A stretch of DNA of 64,000 nucleotides, taken from the NCBI RefSeq assembly GCF_024347195.1, contig NZ_AP025281.1, positions 620,001 to 684,000 on the forward strand, written 5' to 3'. Under the pieces are notes generated by a model. It made no database searches, was not told the origin of the DNA, and saw nothing but the letters and a program-made list of their open reading frames with translations. Each line of letters starts with the position of its first letter. Position 1 is the stretch's first letter. A program made the translations under genes and the position numbers. This DNA comes from Aliamphritea hakodatensis. GTDB lineage: Bacteria > Pseudomonadota > Gammaproteobacteria > Pseudomonadales > Balneatricaceae. Positions 40,685-49,358 of this stretch are shown here, piece by piece.

Positions 40685-41470
40685 TTACAGCAGTTCGATG
40701 ACGAACTTGCTGCCGAAAAACGCCAGCATCAAAAGGGTAAAGCTGCCGACGGTCCAGCGGACCGCTTTCTGGCTGCGCCAGCCCATGACGTGGCGGCCAA
40801 CCAGTAATGCGACGTATAGCAGCCAGGCGATAATTGAAAGGGCCGTTTTGTGTACCAGATGCTGGGCAAATAAGTCATCAAAGACCAGCATCCCGGTAAT
40901 CAGTGACGCGGTTAACAGAATGAAGCCGGTCCAGATCATCTCAAACAACAGTTTTTCCATGATCTGTAGCGGCGGTAGCGAACGGATCAGGCCGCGGGTG
41001 CGGTGGTGCTTGAGCATATACTCCTGTTTAGCCAGCAGGACTGCCTGGAAAACGGACAGGGTAAAAATGCTGTAAGCCATGATGGACAGCAGGATATGAA
41101 TGACCAGCCCGGTGGCAAAGTCTTTGGCGATGTTTGTGTCCGGTGCCAGCAGTGCAAAGATCAGCGAGATGGAGGCCATCGGGAATACCCCGATGAACAG
41201 GTTATCAATTTTTTGCCGCAGGCTGCTGAGCAGTACCAGTGCGACAACCAGCCAGGCGATCAGGGAACCGACGCTGAAAAAGTCCAGGTGGATCCCCATC
41301 GGGCGGTGTAAATCCAGGAAAACAGCGTAGCTGTGCGCAGCGAAGGCGATAAGTGCGATGCCTTTTACTCTGGCTGGCGCAAACCGGTCCGCCTGCTGGA
41401 GATTTTTGGCCTGCATAACAGCGGCGGCCAGATAAAAGATAATTGCACTTGCGGTGAATAGAGTCAGCAT
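40685..41470 (-). CDS. YpjD/CcsA-like cytochrome c assembly-type membrane protein
   Basis: A 261-residue protein with eight predicted membrane helices and conserved histidines of the CcmC/CcsA family (FAAHSYAVFLDLH, GLVIHILLSIMAYS, LVHKTALSIIAWL). In E. coli ypjD has the same neighbours (yfjD, ffh), but its function is not known. The start at 41470 is chosen because the membrane region begins there; the long N-terminal extension of the frame has no ribosome site and would cover the ffh promoter. Confidence 0.88.
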   Translation of the reverse strand: MLTLFTASAIIFYLAAAVMQAKNLQQADRFAPARVKGIALIAFAAHSYAVFLDLHRPMGIHLDFFSVGSLIAWLVVALVLLSSLRQKIDNLFIGVFPMASISLIFALLAPDTNIAKDFATGLVIHILLSIMAYSIFTLSVFQAVLLAKQEYMLKHHRTRGLIRSLPPLQIMEKLLFEMIWTGFILLTASLITGMLVFDDLFAQHLVHKTALSIIAWLLYVALLVGRHVMGWRSQKAVRWTVGSFTLLMLAFFGSKFVIELL

Positions 41471-41643
41471 GTGTATAGGGTGCTCTTTCAGGTGCCGGAG
41501 GACACACGGCACAGAACTTTTAAACAGAGAATGAATTAATTGAAAATACTCAGCGTCAAGTTTGTCATAAATATCAGGGTGATGAAATAATTTCCATTGG
41601 TGCAGATCAAAGTCTGGGCTGGCTGAGCAGATAAGTTTGTGTA

Positions 41644-41673
41644 TTGGGTTTATAAACCGGGGTGCTGTATAAT
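41644..41673 (+). promoter_or_regulatory. ffh promoter
   Basis: TTGGGT (41644-41649), an 18-bp spacer, TATAAT (41668-41673), about 80 bp before the ffh start. Confidence 0.6.
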
Positions 41674-41751
41674 GCCGCCATCCTTTATTTAAGGTTGCGC
41701 TGCCAGTCATTATTGCGGCGAACCGATATCAGCCATCAGGGCAAGAGTAAT

Positions 41752-43167
41752 ATGTTTGAGAATCTGACGGATCGCCTGTCGAAAACGTTAAAGGCGGTGA
41801 CCGGTCAAGCCAAGCTGACCGAAGACAACATTAAAGGCACTTTACGTGAAGTGCGTATGGCTTTGCTGGAAGCGGACGTTGCGCTGCCGGTTGTTAAAGC
41901 ATTTATCGAGCGCGTCAAAGAGCGTGCCGTTGGTCAGGAAGTCAGCAAGAGTCTGAGCCCCGGGCAGGTTTTTGTAAAGATCGTCCAGCAGGAGCTGGAA
42001 GCGGTTATGGGCGCGGCGAATGAAGAGCTGAACCTGGCGGCTCAGCCACCGGCAGTCATTATGATGGCCGGTCTGCAGGGTGCAGGTAAAACCACTTCTG
42101 TCGCCAAGCTGTCCCGTTTTCTGCGTGAGCGTAAGAAAAAGAAAGTGCTGGTTGTGTCTGCCGACGTGTATCGCCCGGCAGCGATTAAGCAGCTGGAAAC
42201 CCTGGCGAGCGAAGTGGAAGTGGATTTCTTCCCGTCTACGGCTGAGCAGAAGCCGGTTGATATTGTTAACGCCGCTATCAACCATGCCAAAGTGAAACAC
42301 TTTGATGTGCTGATTGTCGATACGGCGGGCCGTTTGCACGTCGACAGTGACATGATGGATGAGATCAAAGATCTGCATGCGGCGATCAATCCGGTTGAAA
42401 CACTGTTTGTGGTAGATGCCATGACCGGTCAGGATGCGGCCAATACGGCGAAAGCATTTAATGACGTCCTGCCGCTCACCGGTGTTGTACTGACCAAAAC
42501 AGACGGCGATGCCCGTGGCGGTGCCGCTTTATCTGTTCGTCATATCACCGGTAAGCCGATCAAGTTCCTGGGTGTTGGCGAAAAAGTCGATGCGCTGGAG
42601 CCGTTCCATCCCGACCGTGTTGCTTCCCGTATTCTGGGCATGGGCGATGTCCTGTCCCTGATCGAAGAAGTTGAGCAGAAGGTCGACAAAGCCAAAGCGG
42701 AAAAGCTGGCGAAGAAAGTTCAGAAGGGTAAAGGCTTTGATCTGGAAGACTTCCGTGACCAGTTGCAGCAGATGAAAAATATGGGCGGTATGTCTTCGCT
42801 GATGGATAAACTGCCGGGCATGGGGCAGATGGGCCAGATGATGCAGGGCGGTAATATGGCCGGGGCCGAAAAGAATTTCATGCAGATGGAAGCCATCATT
42901 AATTCGATGACCCCCCGTGAGCGCCGTCGTCCGGATGTCATTAGCGGTTCGCGTAAAAAGCGTATTGCTGCCGGTTCCGGTACTCAGATTCAGGATATCA
43001 ACCGTTTGCTTAAACAGCATAAGCAGATGCAGAAGATGATGAAGAAGTTCTCCACTAAAGGTGGCATGGCGAAAATGATGCGCGGTATGAAAGGTATGTT
43101 ACCTCCTGGAATGGGTGGTGGCATGGGCGGCGGAATGGGTGGCCCGGGCGGCTTCCCCAAGCTGTAA
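41752..43167 (+). CDS. ffh: Signal recognition particle protein Ffh
   Basis: A 471-residue SRP GTPase. After the N domain, the G domain has GLQGAGKTTSVAKLSRFL, DTAGRLHVDSDMMDEI and VLTKTDGDARGGAALS. The methionine-rich M domain (about 300-450) contains the RNA-binding helix-turn-helix SGSRKKRIAAGSGTQIQDIN and ends in a Gly/Met tail. It targets membrane proteins to FtsY and SecYEG. The ATG at 41752 gives the standard MFENLTDRLSKTLK start. Confidence 0.97.
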   Translation: MFENLTDRLSKTLKAVTGQAKLTEDNIKGTLREVRMALLEADVALPVVKAFIERVKERAVGQEVSKSLSPGQVFVKIVQQELEAVMGAANEELNLAAQPPAVIMMAGLQGAGKTTSVAKLSRFLRERKKKKVLVVSADVYRPAAIKQLETLASEVEVDFFPSTAEQKPVDIVNAAINHAKVKHFDVLIVDTAGRLHVDSDMMDEIKDLHAAINPVETLFVVDAMTGQDAANTAKAFNDVLPLTGVVLTKTDGDARGGAALSVRHITGKPIKFLGVGEKVDALEPFHPDRVASRILGMGDVLSLIEEVEQKVDKAKAEKLAKKVQKGKGFDLEDFRDQLQQMKNMGGMSSLMDKLPGMGQMGQMMQGGNMAGAEKNFMQMEAIINSMTPRERRRPDVISGSRKKRIAAGSGTQIQDINRLLKQHKQMQKMMKKFSTKGGMAKMMRGMKGMLPPGMGGGMGGGMGGPGGFPKL

Positions 43168-43207
43168 ATGACCGGCTGAAACGCGATCAGATAATAAGCT
43201 TTCAAAC

Positions 43208-43242
43208 GGCGGCATTTTCACGTAAAATGCCGCCTCGTTTTT
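43208..43242 (+). terminator. Terminator after ffh
   Basis: GGCGGCATTTT, CACG, TAAAATGCCGCC, TCG, TTTTTT: a strong stem that separates ffh from the rpsP operon. Confidence 0.9.
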
Positions 43243-43350
43243 TATGTTAGGTGCAGTCCACGCGGGATTACGGGTTCCGTGACTTGAGCGGGATTGCAAA
43301 CAATGAACTGTGAGTGATGTCAAAGCTCACTTAATAAAGGGACCGAACGC

Positions 43351-43596
43351 ATGGTAACTATTCGTTTAGCTCGCAGCGGCGCTAAGAAGCGTCCTTTCTA
43401 TCACCTTTCTGTTGCAGATTCTCGTAATCCTCGTGACGGTCGTTTTATTGAGCGTGTTGGCTTCTTCAACCCGCTGGCGAAAGGTCAGGAAGAGCGTCTG
43501 CGTGTCAATCTTGAGCGCGTTGAACACTGGGTATCTAAAGGTGCTCAGGTATCTGACCGTGTTGCTACGCTTCTGAAAGAAGCAAAAAGCGCATAA
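43351..43596 (+). CDS. rpsP: 30S ribosomal protein S16
   Basis: An 81-residue ribosomal protein: MVTIRLARSGAKKRPFYHLS then GRFIERVGFFNPLAKG. It is the first gene of the conserved rpsP-rimM-trmD-rplS operon. Confidence 0.97.
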   Translation: MVTIRLARSGAKKRPFYHLSVADSRNPRDGRFIERVGFFNPLAKGQEERLRVNLERVEHWVSKGAQVSDRVATLLKEAKSA

Positions 43597-43624
43597 TTAA
43601 TTAGTTATCAGTCGGGTTTTTTGA

Positions 43625-44158
43625 ATGAATGGTTTAACGTCTGAGCAAACGACGATTGTTGGGCGCATTACAACCATCTACGGTGTTAAAGGCTGGGTGA
43701 AAATTTATTCACACACCGAGCCGATGGAAAGCATTCTGAATTACTCGCCATGGCTACTGAACAGAAATGGTCAGTGGTTGCCGGTCAAAATTGCTGACGG
43801 CAAGAAACATGGCAAAGGGCTGATTGCTAAATTAGCAGGTGTGGATGACCGTGATGTTGCCCGGGACTATTGTGGCCTGGATATCGCGATTGAAACCAGC
43901 CTGTTACCAGAACTGGGTGACGGTGAGTTTTACTGGAGCCAGCTGGAAAAGTTAGATGTTATCACCGAGTCCGGCGAGAAGCTGGGCAAGGTAAGTCACC
44001 TGATTGCCACCGGATCGAATGATGTTCTGGTTGTAAAAGGTAATGGTCAGAGTGTTGATCGTCGTGAACGGTTAATTCCCTACCTGCCAGATCAGGTGAT
44101 CAAAGAAATAAACCTTGATGAAGGTACGATTCGGGTCGATTGGGATCCGGAGTTTTAA
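43625..44158 (+). CDS. rimM: Ribosome maturation factor RimM
   Basis: A 177-residue 30S maturation factor. The N-terminal domain has VGRITTIYGVKGWVKIYSHT and the PRC-barrel part has EFYWSQLEKLDVITESGEKL then PYLPDQVIKEINLDEG. It binds S19 and assists the 3' domain of 16S rRNA. It lies between rpsP and trmD with short gaps. Confidence 0.96.
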   Translation: MNGLTSEQTTIVGRITTIYGVKGWVKIYSHTEPMESILNYSPWLLNRNGQWLPVKIADGKKHGKGLIAKLAGVDDRDVARDYCGLDIAIETSLLPELGDGEFYWSQLEKLDVITESGEKLGKVSHLIATGSNDVLVVKGNGQSVDRRERLIPYLPDQVIKEINLDEGTIRVDWDPEF

Positions 44159-44161
44159 CCG

Positions 44162-44917
44162 GTGTGGATCGGTGTTGTTAGTCTTTTTCCTGAAATGTTC
44201 GAGGCAGTTACCTGCCACGGTGTGACAGGAAGGGCAGTGCGCAATAACCTGTTGGATGTGCAGTGCTGGAATCCGAGAGATTTCACGAAAGACAAACACC
44301 GTACCGTTGACGACCGCCCTTATGGTGGTGGTCCCGGCATGTTGATGAAGGTGCAGCCGCTGCGGGATGCAATCCATGCAGCTAAAGACGCTGCCGGTGC
44401 AGATGAAAACGTTACAGTTATTTATCTGTCTCCGCAGGGCCGCCGATTCGATCATGCCGGCGCGAAAGAGTTAGCCGGTCATAAAAAACTGGTGTTGGTT
44501 GCCGGACGCTACGAAGGTATTGATGAGCGTCTGCTGGAAACGGAAATCGATGAAGAGTGGTCGCTGGGGGATTTTGTTCTCAGCGGTGGCGAATTACCGG
44601 CAATGGTAATGATCGATGCGGTCTCCAGGTTGCTTCCGGGTGTTCTCGGACATGCGGATTCAGCGGCAGAAGATTCTTTCAGCGACGGTTTGCTGGATTG
44701 CCCGCATTATACGCGGCCGGAAAAACTCGACGAAATGTCCGTACCTGATGTGTTGCTCAGCGGTAACCACGAGGCGATCAGACGCTGGCGTCTGAAACAG
44801 CAGTTAGGCAGAACCTCTCAGAGACGTCCTGATTTGCTGGAAGACCTTGAGTTAGATAAAGAGCAGCAAACATTGTTAAACGAATTTATCCAGGAGGCCC
44901 GAGGGTCTCAGGGTTAG
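44162..44917 (+). CDS. trmD: tRNA (guanine-N1)-methyltransferase TrmD
   Basis: A 251-residue SPOUT methyltransferase that makes m1G37 in tRNA. The family motifs are RPYGGGPGMLMKVQPL, VAGRYEGIDERLLET and SLGDFVLSGGELPAM, the last forming the trefoil knot. The start is GTG, three bases after the rimM stop. Confidence 0.97.
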   Translation: MWIGVVSLFPEMFEAVTCHGVTGRAVRNNLLDVQCWNPRDFTKDKHRTVDDRPYGGGPGMLMKVQPLRDAIHAAKDAAGADENVTVIYLSPQGRRFDHAGAKELAGHKKLVLVAGRYEGIDERLLETEIDEEWSLGDFVLSGGELPAMVMIDAVSRLLPGVLGHADSAAEDSFSDGLLDCPHYTRPEKLDEMSVPDVLLSGNHEAIRRWRLKQQLGRTSQRRPDLLEDLELDKEQQTLLNEFIQEARGSQG

Positions 44918-44932
44918 TATTAGGAGCGAGCG

Positions 44933-45292
44933 ATGAGCAGCAAAAATCCAATCATTCAGCAGATTGAAGCTGAACAGATGACTAAAGACGTTCCTGAATT
45001 TGCACCGGGTGATACCGTTGTTGTTCAGGTTAAAGTTGTAGAAGGCGAGCGTAAGCGTCTGCAGGCTTTCGAAGGCGTTGTTATCGGTAAGCGTAACCGT
45101 GGCGTTAACTCTGCTTTCACCGTACGTAAGATCTCTCACGGTGTGGGTGTTGAGCGTACTTTCCAGACTTTCGCTACCAGCGTTGACAGCATTGCTGTTA
45201 AGCGTCGCGGTGACGTTCGTCAGGCGAAACTGTACTACCTGCGTGAGCGTAGCGGTAAGTCTGCACGTATCAAGGAAAAGTTGGCTAAGTAA
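44933..45292 (+). CDS. rplS: 50S ribosomal protein L19
   Basis: A 119-residue ribosomal protein: FAPGDTVVVQVKVVEGERKR, LQAFEGVVIGKRNRGVNSAF and KLYYLRERSGKSARIKEKL. It is the last gene of the operon and is followed by a strong terminator. Confidence 0.97.
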   Translation: MSSKNPIIQQIEAEQMTKDVPEFAPGDTVVVQVKVVEGERKRLQAFEGVVIGKRNRGVNSAFTVRKISHGVGVERTFQTFATSVDSIAVKRRGDVRQAKLYYLRERSGKSARIKEKLAK

Positions 45293-45311
45293 GCAACTGT
45301 CCTGCGGGAAG

Positions 45312-45340
45312 AAAAAAGGTGGCTCAGGCCACCTTTTTTT
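45312..45340. terminator. Terminator after rplS
   Basis: AAAAAAGGTGGC, TCAG, GCCACCTTTTTTT: bidirectional, also used by the convergent DUF1638 gene. Confidence 0.9.
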
Positions 45341-45351
45341 GTGCCCGGGTT

Positions 45352-45963
45352 TTATGCGTCAATATTGTGTATATAGATGCCCAGATCACTATAGCCCCGG
45401 TAGCGGTATTCAAACTTCAGCCCGAGACGACGGGCAATTTCACGGGCCTTTTCATAGAGTTTTTCGTCCCGGGTCTGGGCGACATAGACCAGCTTTTTAT
45501 AGTTGCCAAACATAAAAGACAGCATGCTGGGACTTTTGTCGAGGCCGTATTGCTGCCACATGAATGTATCAAAGTGCCGGCAGAAGAAATCCGTCAGGAA
45601 AAATGAAGTGACGTCATCCTCATTATCTGCAAAGCGTTCGTTGCCTTCAAAGAAAGAAAAGCAATGTGGGCCGGGAATGCGTTCAATATTATATTCCTGC
45701 AGGACTTCATCCAGCGCGCCTGCTGTACCGCAGTCACCGTAGATGACGAATATATTGTGATAGCGGTGCCGGAATTTCTCAATCGCTTTACGAATGGCGT
45801 CCGGTATCAGTACGGGGCGGTGATGCAGATTAGCAGGCAGGCACTGAACATCAATATGTTGCAGGTGGTTATGTGAGATCAGGGTAACCACTTCTTTAGC
45901 CAGCGCACCACATGTAAGAAGCAGGGTGCTTGCCTGGGGAGTCTGTTCTGCGGGTGGCTGCAT
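45352..45963 (-). CDS. DUF1638 family protein
   Basis: About 203 residues. The family pattern is visible: TLLLTCGALAKEVVTLI, IFVIYGDCGTAGALDEVL (with the Cys-Gly-Thr core) and GPHCFSFFEGNERF. The function is unknown; DUF1638 members resemble corrinoid or methyltransferase-associated proteins. The start is uncertain: codons at 45963 and 46011 both lack a ribosome site. The former is chosen because it gives the typical length and leaves the xerD promoter outside the gene. Confidence 0.8.
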   Translation of the reverse strand: MQPPAEQTPQASTLLLTCGALAKEVVTLISHNHLQHIDVQCLPANLHHRPVLIPDAIRKAIEKFRHRYHNIFVIYGDCGTAGALDEVLQEYNIERIPGPHCFSFFEGNERFADNEDDVTSFFLTDFFCRHFDTFMWQQYGLDKSPSMLSFMFGNYKKLVYVAQTRDEKLYEKAREIARRLGLKFEYRYRGYSDLGIYIHNIDA

Positions 45964-45987
45964 GGTGGTGACTTTTATTGATTTGGA

Positions 45988-46017
45988 TTGCTGTGATCTT
46001 AGTTTCGTCATTATAAA
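45988..46017 (+). promoter_or_regulatory. xerD promoter
   Basis: TTGCTG (45988-45993), an 18-bp spacer, TATAAA (46012-46017), about 65 bp before the GTG start of xerD. Confidence 0.55.
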
Positions 46018-46081
46018 ATAGCGAACAGGCCGGTCGTTGTTGGTTACACTGCGCCGGAAACAGAATAACCAGGGAGGCAAT

Positions 46082-47008
46082 GTGCCAGAGCTGAAATCAG
46101 ACACAGAACAGCTTTCACAGGATAACTCGCAGACTATTGATACATACCTGGATGCTTGCTGGCTGGAAAAAGGCTTGAGTGATAATTCACTACAGTCTTA
46201 CCGGCGGGACCTGCGTCAGTTTGCCTTATGGTTGCAGGACCGGGGCTATCGTCTGTTACAGCTGGAGCGGATTGAGCTGCTTGCCTATCTGAGCTGGCGG
46301 GTGACGCAGCGACTGAAGCCGGCATCGACCTCGAGAATGTTGTCGTGTTTGAGAGGGTTTTACCGGTATTACGTCCGTGAAGCGGTGATCAGCGCTGACC
46401 CGACACTGGATATTGAAAGCCCGAAGCAGGGGCGACAATTGCCGAAAACCATGACGGAAGCAGACGTTGTGGCCCTGCTGGAGGCACCAAATACGGATGA
46501 TCCGCTGGATTTCCGTGACCGGACAATGCTGGAGATGCTGTACGCGGCAGGTTTGCGGGTCACCGAACTTGTGTCGTTACAGTTGGGCCAGATCAACCCC
46601 CGGCAAGGGATTATCCGGGTCGTGGGTAAGGGGGATAAAGAGCGGCTGGTACCATTGGGTGATGAGGCTGCCCGCTGGTTGCAGGAATATGTGCAGAATG
46701 TGAGGCCATTGCTGATGGGGGATTCACGTAATGAGGTTGTGTTTCCCAGTAGGAGGGGCACACAAATGACCCGGCAAACATTCTGGTACCGGATTAAGCG
46801 TCACGGACTGGCGGCCGGATTAACCCAATTGCCGTCGCCTCACGTCCTGAGGCATGCTTTTGCGACGCATTTGCTGAATCATGGCGCCGATCTGCGGGTT
46901 GTTCAGCTGTTGCTTGGGCACAGTGATTTATCCACCACGCAGATTTATACCCATGTGGCGCAGCACCGGTTGCATTCTTTGCACCGGGAGCATCATCCGC
47001 GGGGATAA
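46082..47008 (+). CDS. xerD: Site-specific tyrosine recombinase XerD
   Basis: A 308-residue chromosome dimer resolvase. The N-terminal core-binding domain contains YLDACWLEKGLSDNSLQSYR. The catalytic domain has YAAGLRVTELVSL (Arg), VGKGDKERLVPLG (Lys), HVLRHAFATHLLNHG (His-x-x-Arg), LLGHSDLSTTQIYTHV (His, Tyr). Its length and order next to dsbC mark it as XerD rather than XerC. The GTG at 46082 follows AGGGAGG. Together with XerC it acts at dif. Confidence 0.96.
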   Translation: MPELKSDTEQLSQDNSQTIDTYLDACWLEKGLSDNSLQSYRRDLRQFALWLQDRGYRLLQLERIELLAYLSWRVTQRLKPASTSRMLSCLRGFYRYYVREAVISADPTLDIESPKQGRQLPKTMTEADVVALLEAPNTDDPLDFRDRTMLEMLYAAGLRVTELVSLQLGQINPRQGIIRVVGKGDKERLVPLGDEAARWLQEYVQNVRPLLMGDSRNEVVFPSRRGTQMTRQTFWYRIKRHGLAAGLTQLPSPHVLRHAFATHLLNHGADLRVVQLLLGHSDLSTTQIYTHVAQHRLHSLHREHHPRG

Positions 47009-47120
47009 AAAATGCTTAAGGCTCTGAACTTTAAGGGTATCCTGTCGTCTCAAGTTTCAGACCACAAATATACCGGTTTTCGGCCGGTGACGATTTGCAG
47101 TGATTAAGGTAGAGGATTTC

Positions 47121-47864
47121 ATGCGTAAATTTTTGATGATGGCAGCGGCATTATTTGCATTTGCTGCAACCGTTCAGGCGGAAGGGGATAAGGAAGCCGA
47201 CATTCGTAATGCCTTGCGAGGCCTGAATGCGATGGTGCCTATCGTTGAGGTAAAGCCGGCGGCGTTTCCCGGCTTATATCAGGTGACGCTGAAGAGCGGT
47301 GAAACCCTGTATACCAATGACAAAGGTAGTCACTTTGTTGTCGGGGATATGTTTAAGGTCAGTGAAAGCGGTGCTCTGGTTAATCTGACAGAAGAAGCCA
47401 AGAAGGGTGATCGCCTTGAGCTGCTGGCGAGCAGCGATGCCAGCGATACAATCAATTTTGCAGCTAAAGGTGAGAAGAAGGCCAGTGTGACTGTGTTTAC
47501 GGATGTGGATTGCTTCTATTGCCGTAAGCTGCACAAAGAAATTGCGGATATCAATGCACTGGGAATTGAAGTACGTTATCTGGCGTTCCCGCGTGCAGGT
47601 GCGGGGTCGCCTGCTCATCTGACGATGGACTCTGTCTGGTGTGCTGAAAACGAAGAAACCCGTAAAGAGCTGATGACCCGGGCTAAGAAAGGTGAAAGCC
47701 TGCCGCAGGCCAGCAGCAGCTGTGACAGCCCGGTACTGGCGCAGATGAATGTTGGTCGTAAGGCCGGCGTGACCGGTACACCTGCACTGGTGCTGGAAGA
47801 CGGCAGTTTGGTGCCGGGTTATGTGCCTGCAGCGCGTCTGGCTGAGATGCTTCAGCTGAATTAA
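47121..47864 (+). CDS. dsbC: Thiol:disulfide interchange protein DsbC
   Basis: A 247-residue periplasmic disulfide isomerase. The signal peptide covers residues 1-20 (AALFAFAATVQA), the N-terminal dimerisation domain comes next and the thioredoxin domain has the active site VDCFYCRKLHKEI and the cis-proline segment GVTGTPALVLEDG. It corrects wrong disulfides. GAGG precedes the ATG at 47121. Confidence 0.95.
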   Translation: MRKFLMMAAALFAFAATVQAEGDKEADIRNALRGLNAMVPIVEVKPAAFPGLYQVTLKSGETLYTNDKGSHFVVGDMFKVSESGALVNLTEEAKKGDRLELLASSDASDTINFAAKGEKKASVTVFTDVDCFYCRKLHKEIADINALGIEVRYLAFPRAGAGSPAHLTMDSVWCAENEETRKELMTRAKKGESLPQASSSCDSPVLAQMNVGRKAGVTGTPALVLEDGSLVPGYVPAARLAEMLQLN

Positions 47865-47892
47865 TCCTGCAGATTAAAAACTATTCATCAAT

Positions 47893-47917
47893 AAGGGAGC
47901 AAAATGCTCCCTTTTTT
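47893..47917 (+). terminator. Terminator after dsbC
   Basis: AAGGGAGC, AAAAT, GCTCCCTTTTTT. Confidence 0.9.
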
Positions 47918-48037
47918 AGTTTCAAAGCGACCTGCTGCGTAGTGCATCACGGCTGACTTATATATAATGCGAAGCTATTTTGACTCGGCCCGGGCGTGCC
48001 CTTTGGCATTCCCTGACATGACAAGCGAGGTAACGGT

Positions 48038-49339
48038 TTGAAACCAGTAAAAGTGGGTATCTGTGGACTCGGCACCGTGGGTGGCGGCACTTATAACGTA
48101 TTGAAGCGCAATGCTGAAGAAATTGCGCGTCGCGCCGGCCGTAAGATTATTATCGAGGAAGTGGGTGCGCGTCGTCCTAATCCTGATTGCGATACTAAAG
48201 GCACCCAGATTACCGCGGATATTTTTGCCGTTGCCCGTAATCCTGAAATTGATATCGTCATTGAGCTGATCGGTGGTTATGACACCGCGCGGGAGCTGGT
48301 GATGACTGCGATTGAGCATGGTAAGCACGTAGTGACAGCGAACAAAGCGCTGATCGCGGAGCACGGCAATGAAATCTTTGAAGCGGCACAGCAGAAGAAT
48401 GTCATGGTGGCATTTGAAGCAGGTGTTGCTGGCGGTATTCCGGTCATTAAAGCGATCCGTGAAGGTTTGTCCGCTAACCGGATCAACTGGCTGGCGGGTA
48501 TCATTAACGGTACCGGTAACTTCATCCTGACTGAAATGCGGGATAAAGGCCGTGATTTTGCTGATGTGCTGGCGGAAGCTCAGGCGCTGGGATATGCCGA
48601 AGCTGATCCTACTTTTGACGTTGAAGGCATCGATGCGGCGCATAAGCTGACGATTCTGGCGTCTCTGTCATTTGGTATTCCGCTGCAGTTCTCCAAGGCG
48701 TATACCGAAGGGATCAGTAAGATCACTGCGGAAGACGTGCAGTATGCTGAAGAGCTGGGCTACCGGATTAAGCACCTGGGTATCAGCCGTCGCAATGAGG
48801 CCGGTGTTGAGCTGCGTGTTCATCCAACCATGATCCCTGAAAAGGCACTGATTGCTAACGTGCATGGCGTAATGAATGCTGTGCTGGTTGACGGCGATGC
48901 GGTTGGCCAGACCATGTATTACGGTGCCGGTGCCGGTGCAGAGCCGACGGCCTCTGCTGTTGTTGCTGATGTGATCGACGTTGTCCGTACCCTGACGGCT
49001 GACCGTGATAACCGCGTACCTCATCTGGCATTCCAGCCGGGTGAACTGTCTGATGAGCCTATCCTGCCGATTGAAGAAGTTGTAAGTGCTTACTACCTGC
49101 GCCTGCATGCGGTTGAGAAGCCGGGTGTGCTGGCGATGGTGACCGGTATCCTGAGTGAGTCGGGTATCAGCATTGACGCGATTCTGCAGAAAGAAACCCA
49201 TGAGCAACTGGTGCCTATCATTATCCTGACTCAGGAAGTGAAGGAACAGCAGATGAATGAGGCCATTGCTAAGATCGAAGCCTCTGCTGACATCGACGGT
49301 ACGGTGACCCGTATCCGTGTTGAACACTTCGAAGCTTAA
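48038..49339 (+). CDS. hom: Homoserine dehydrogenase
   Basis: A 433-residue stand-alone homoserine dehydrogenase. The NAD(P) motif GICGLGTVGGGTYNVL is at the start, then VVTANKALIAEHG, GIINGTGNFILTEM (catalytic core) and a C-terminal ACT domain (KPGVLAMVTGILSESGISID), which gives threonine feedback. The start is TTG with GAGG upstream. It is co-transcribed with thrC, 19 bp downstream, as in Pseudomonas. Confidence 0.97.
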   Translation: MKPVKVGICGLGTVGGGTYNVLKRNAEEIARRAGRKIIIEEVGARRPNPDCDTKGTQITADIFAVARNPEIDIVIELIGGYDTARELVMTAIEHGKHVVTANKALIAEHGNEIFEAAQQKNVMVAFEAGVAGGIPVIKAIREGLSANRINWLAGIINGTGNFILTEMRDKGRDFADVLAEAQALGYAEADPTFDVEGIDAAHKLTILASLSFGIPLQFSKAYTEGISKITAEDVQYAEELGYRIKHLGISRRNEAGVELRVHPTMIPEKALIANVHGVMNAVLVDGDAVGQTMYYGAGAGAEPTASAVVADVIDVVRTLTADRDNRVPHLAFQPGELSDEPILPIEEVVSAYYLRLHAVEKPGVLAMVTGILSESGISIDAILQKETHEQLVPIIILTQEVKEQQMNEAIAKIEASADIDGTVTRIRVEHFEA

Positions 49340-49358
49340 GTTTTAGGAAGTCATAACC

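Noticed and set aside
47975..49327. Long minus-strand frames opposite hom
   Set aside because: Mirror frames of a fully conserved enzyme gene.
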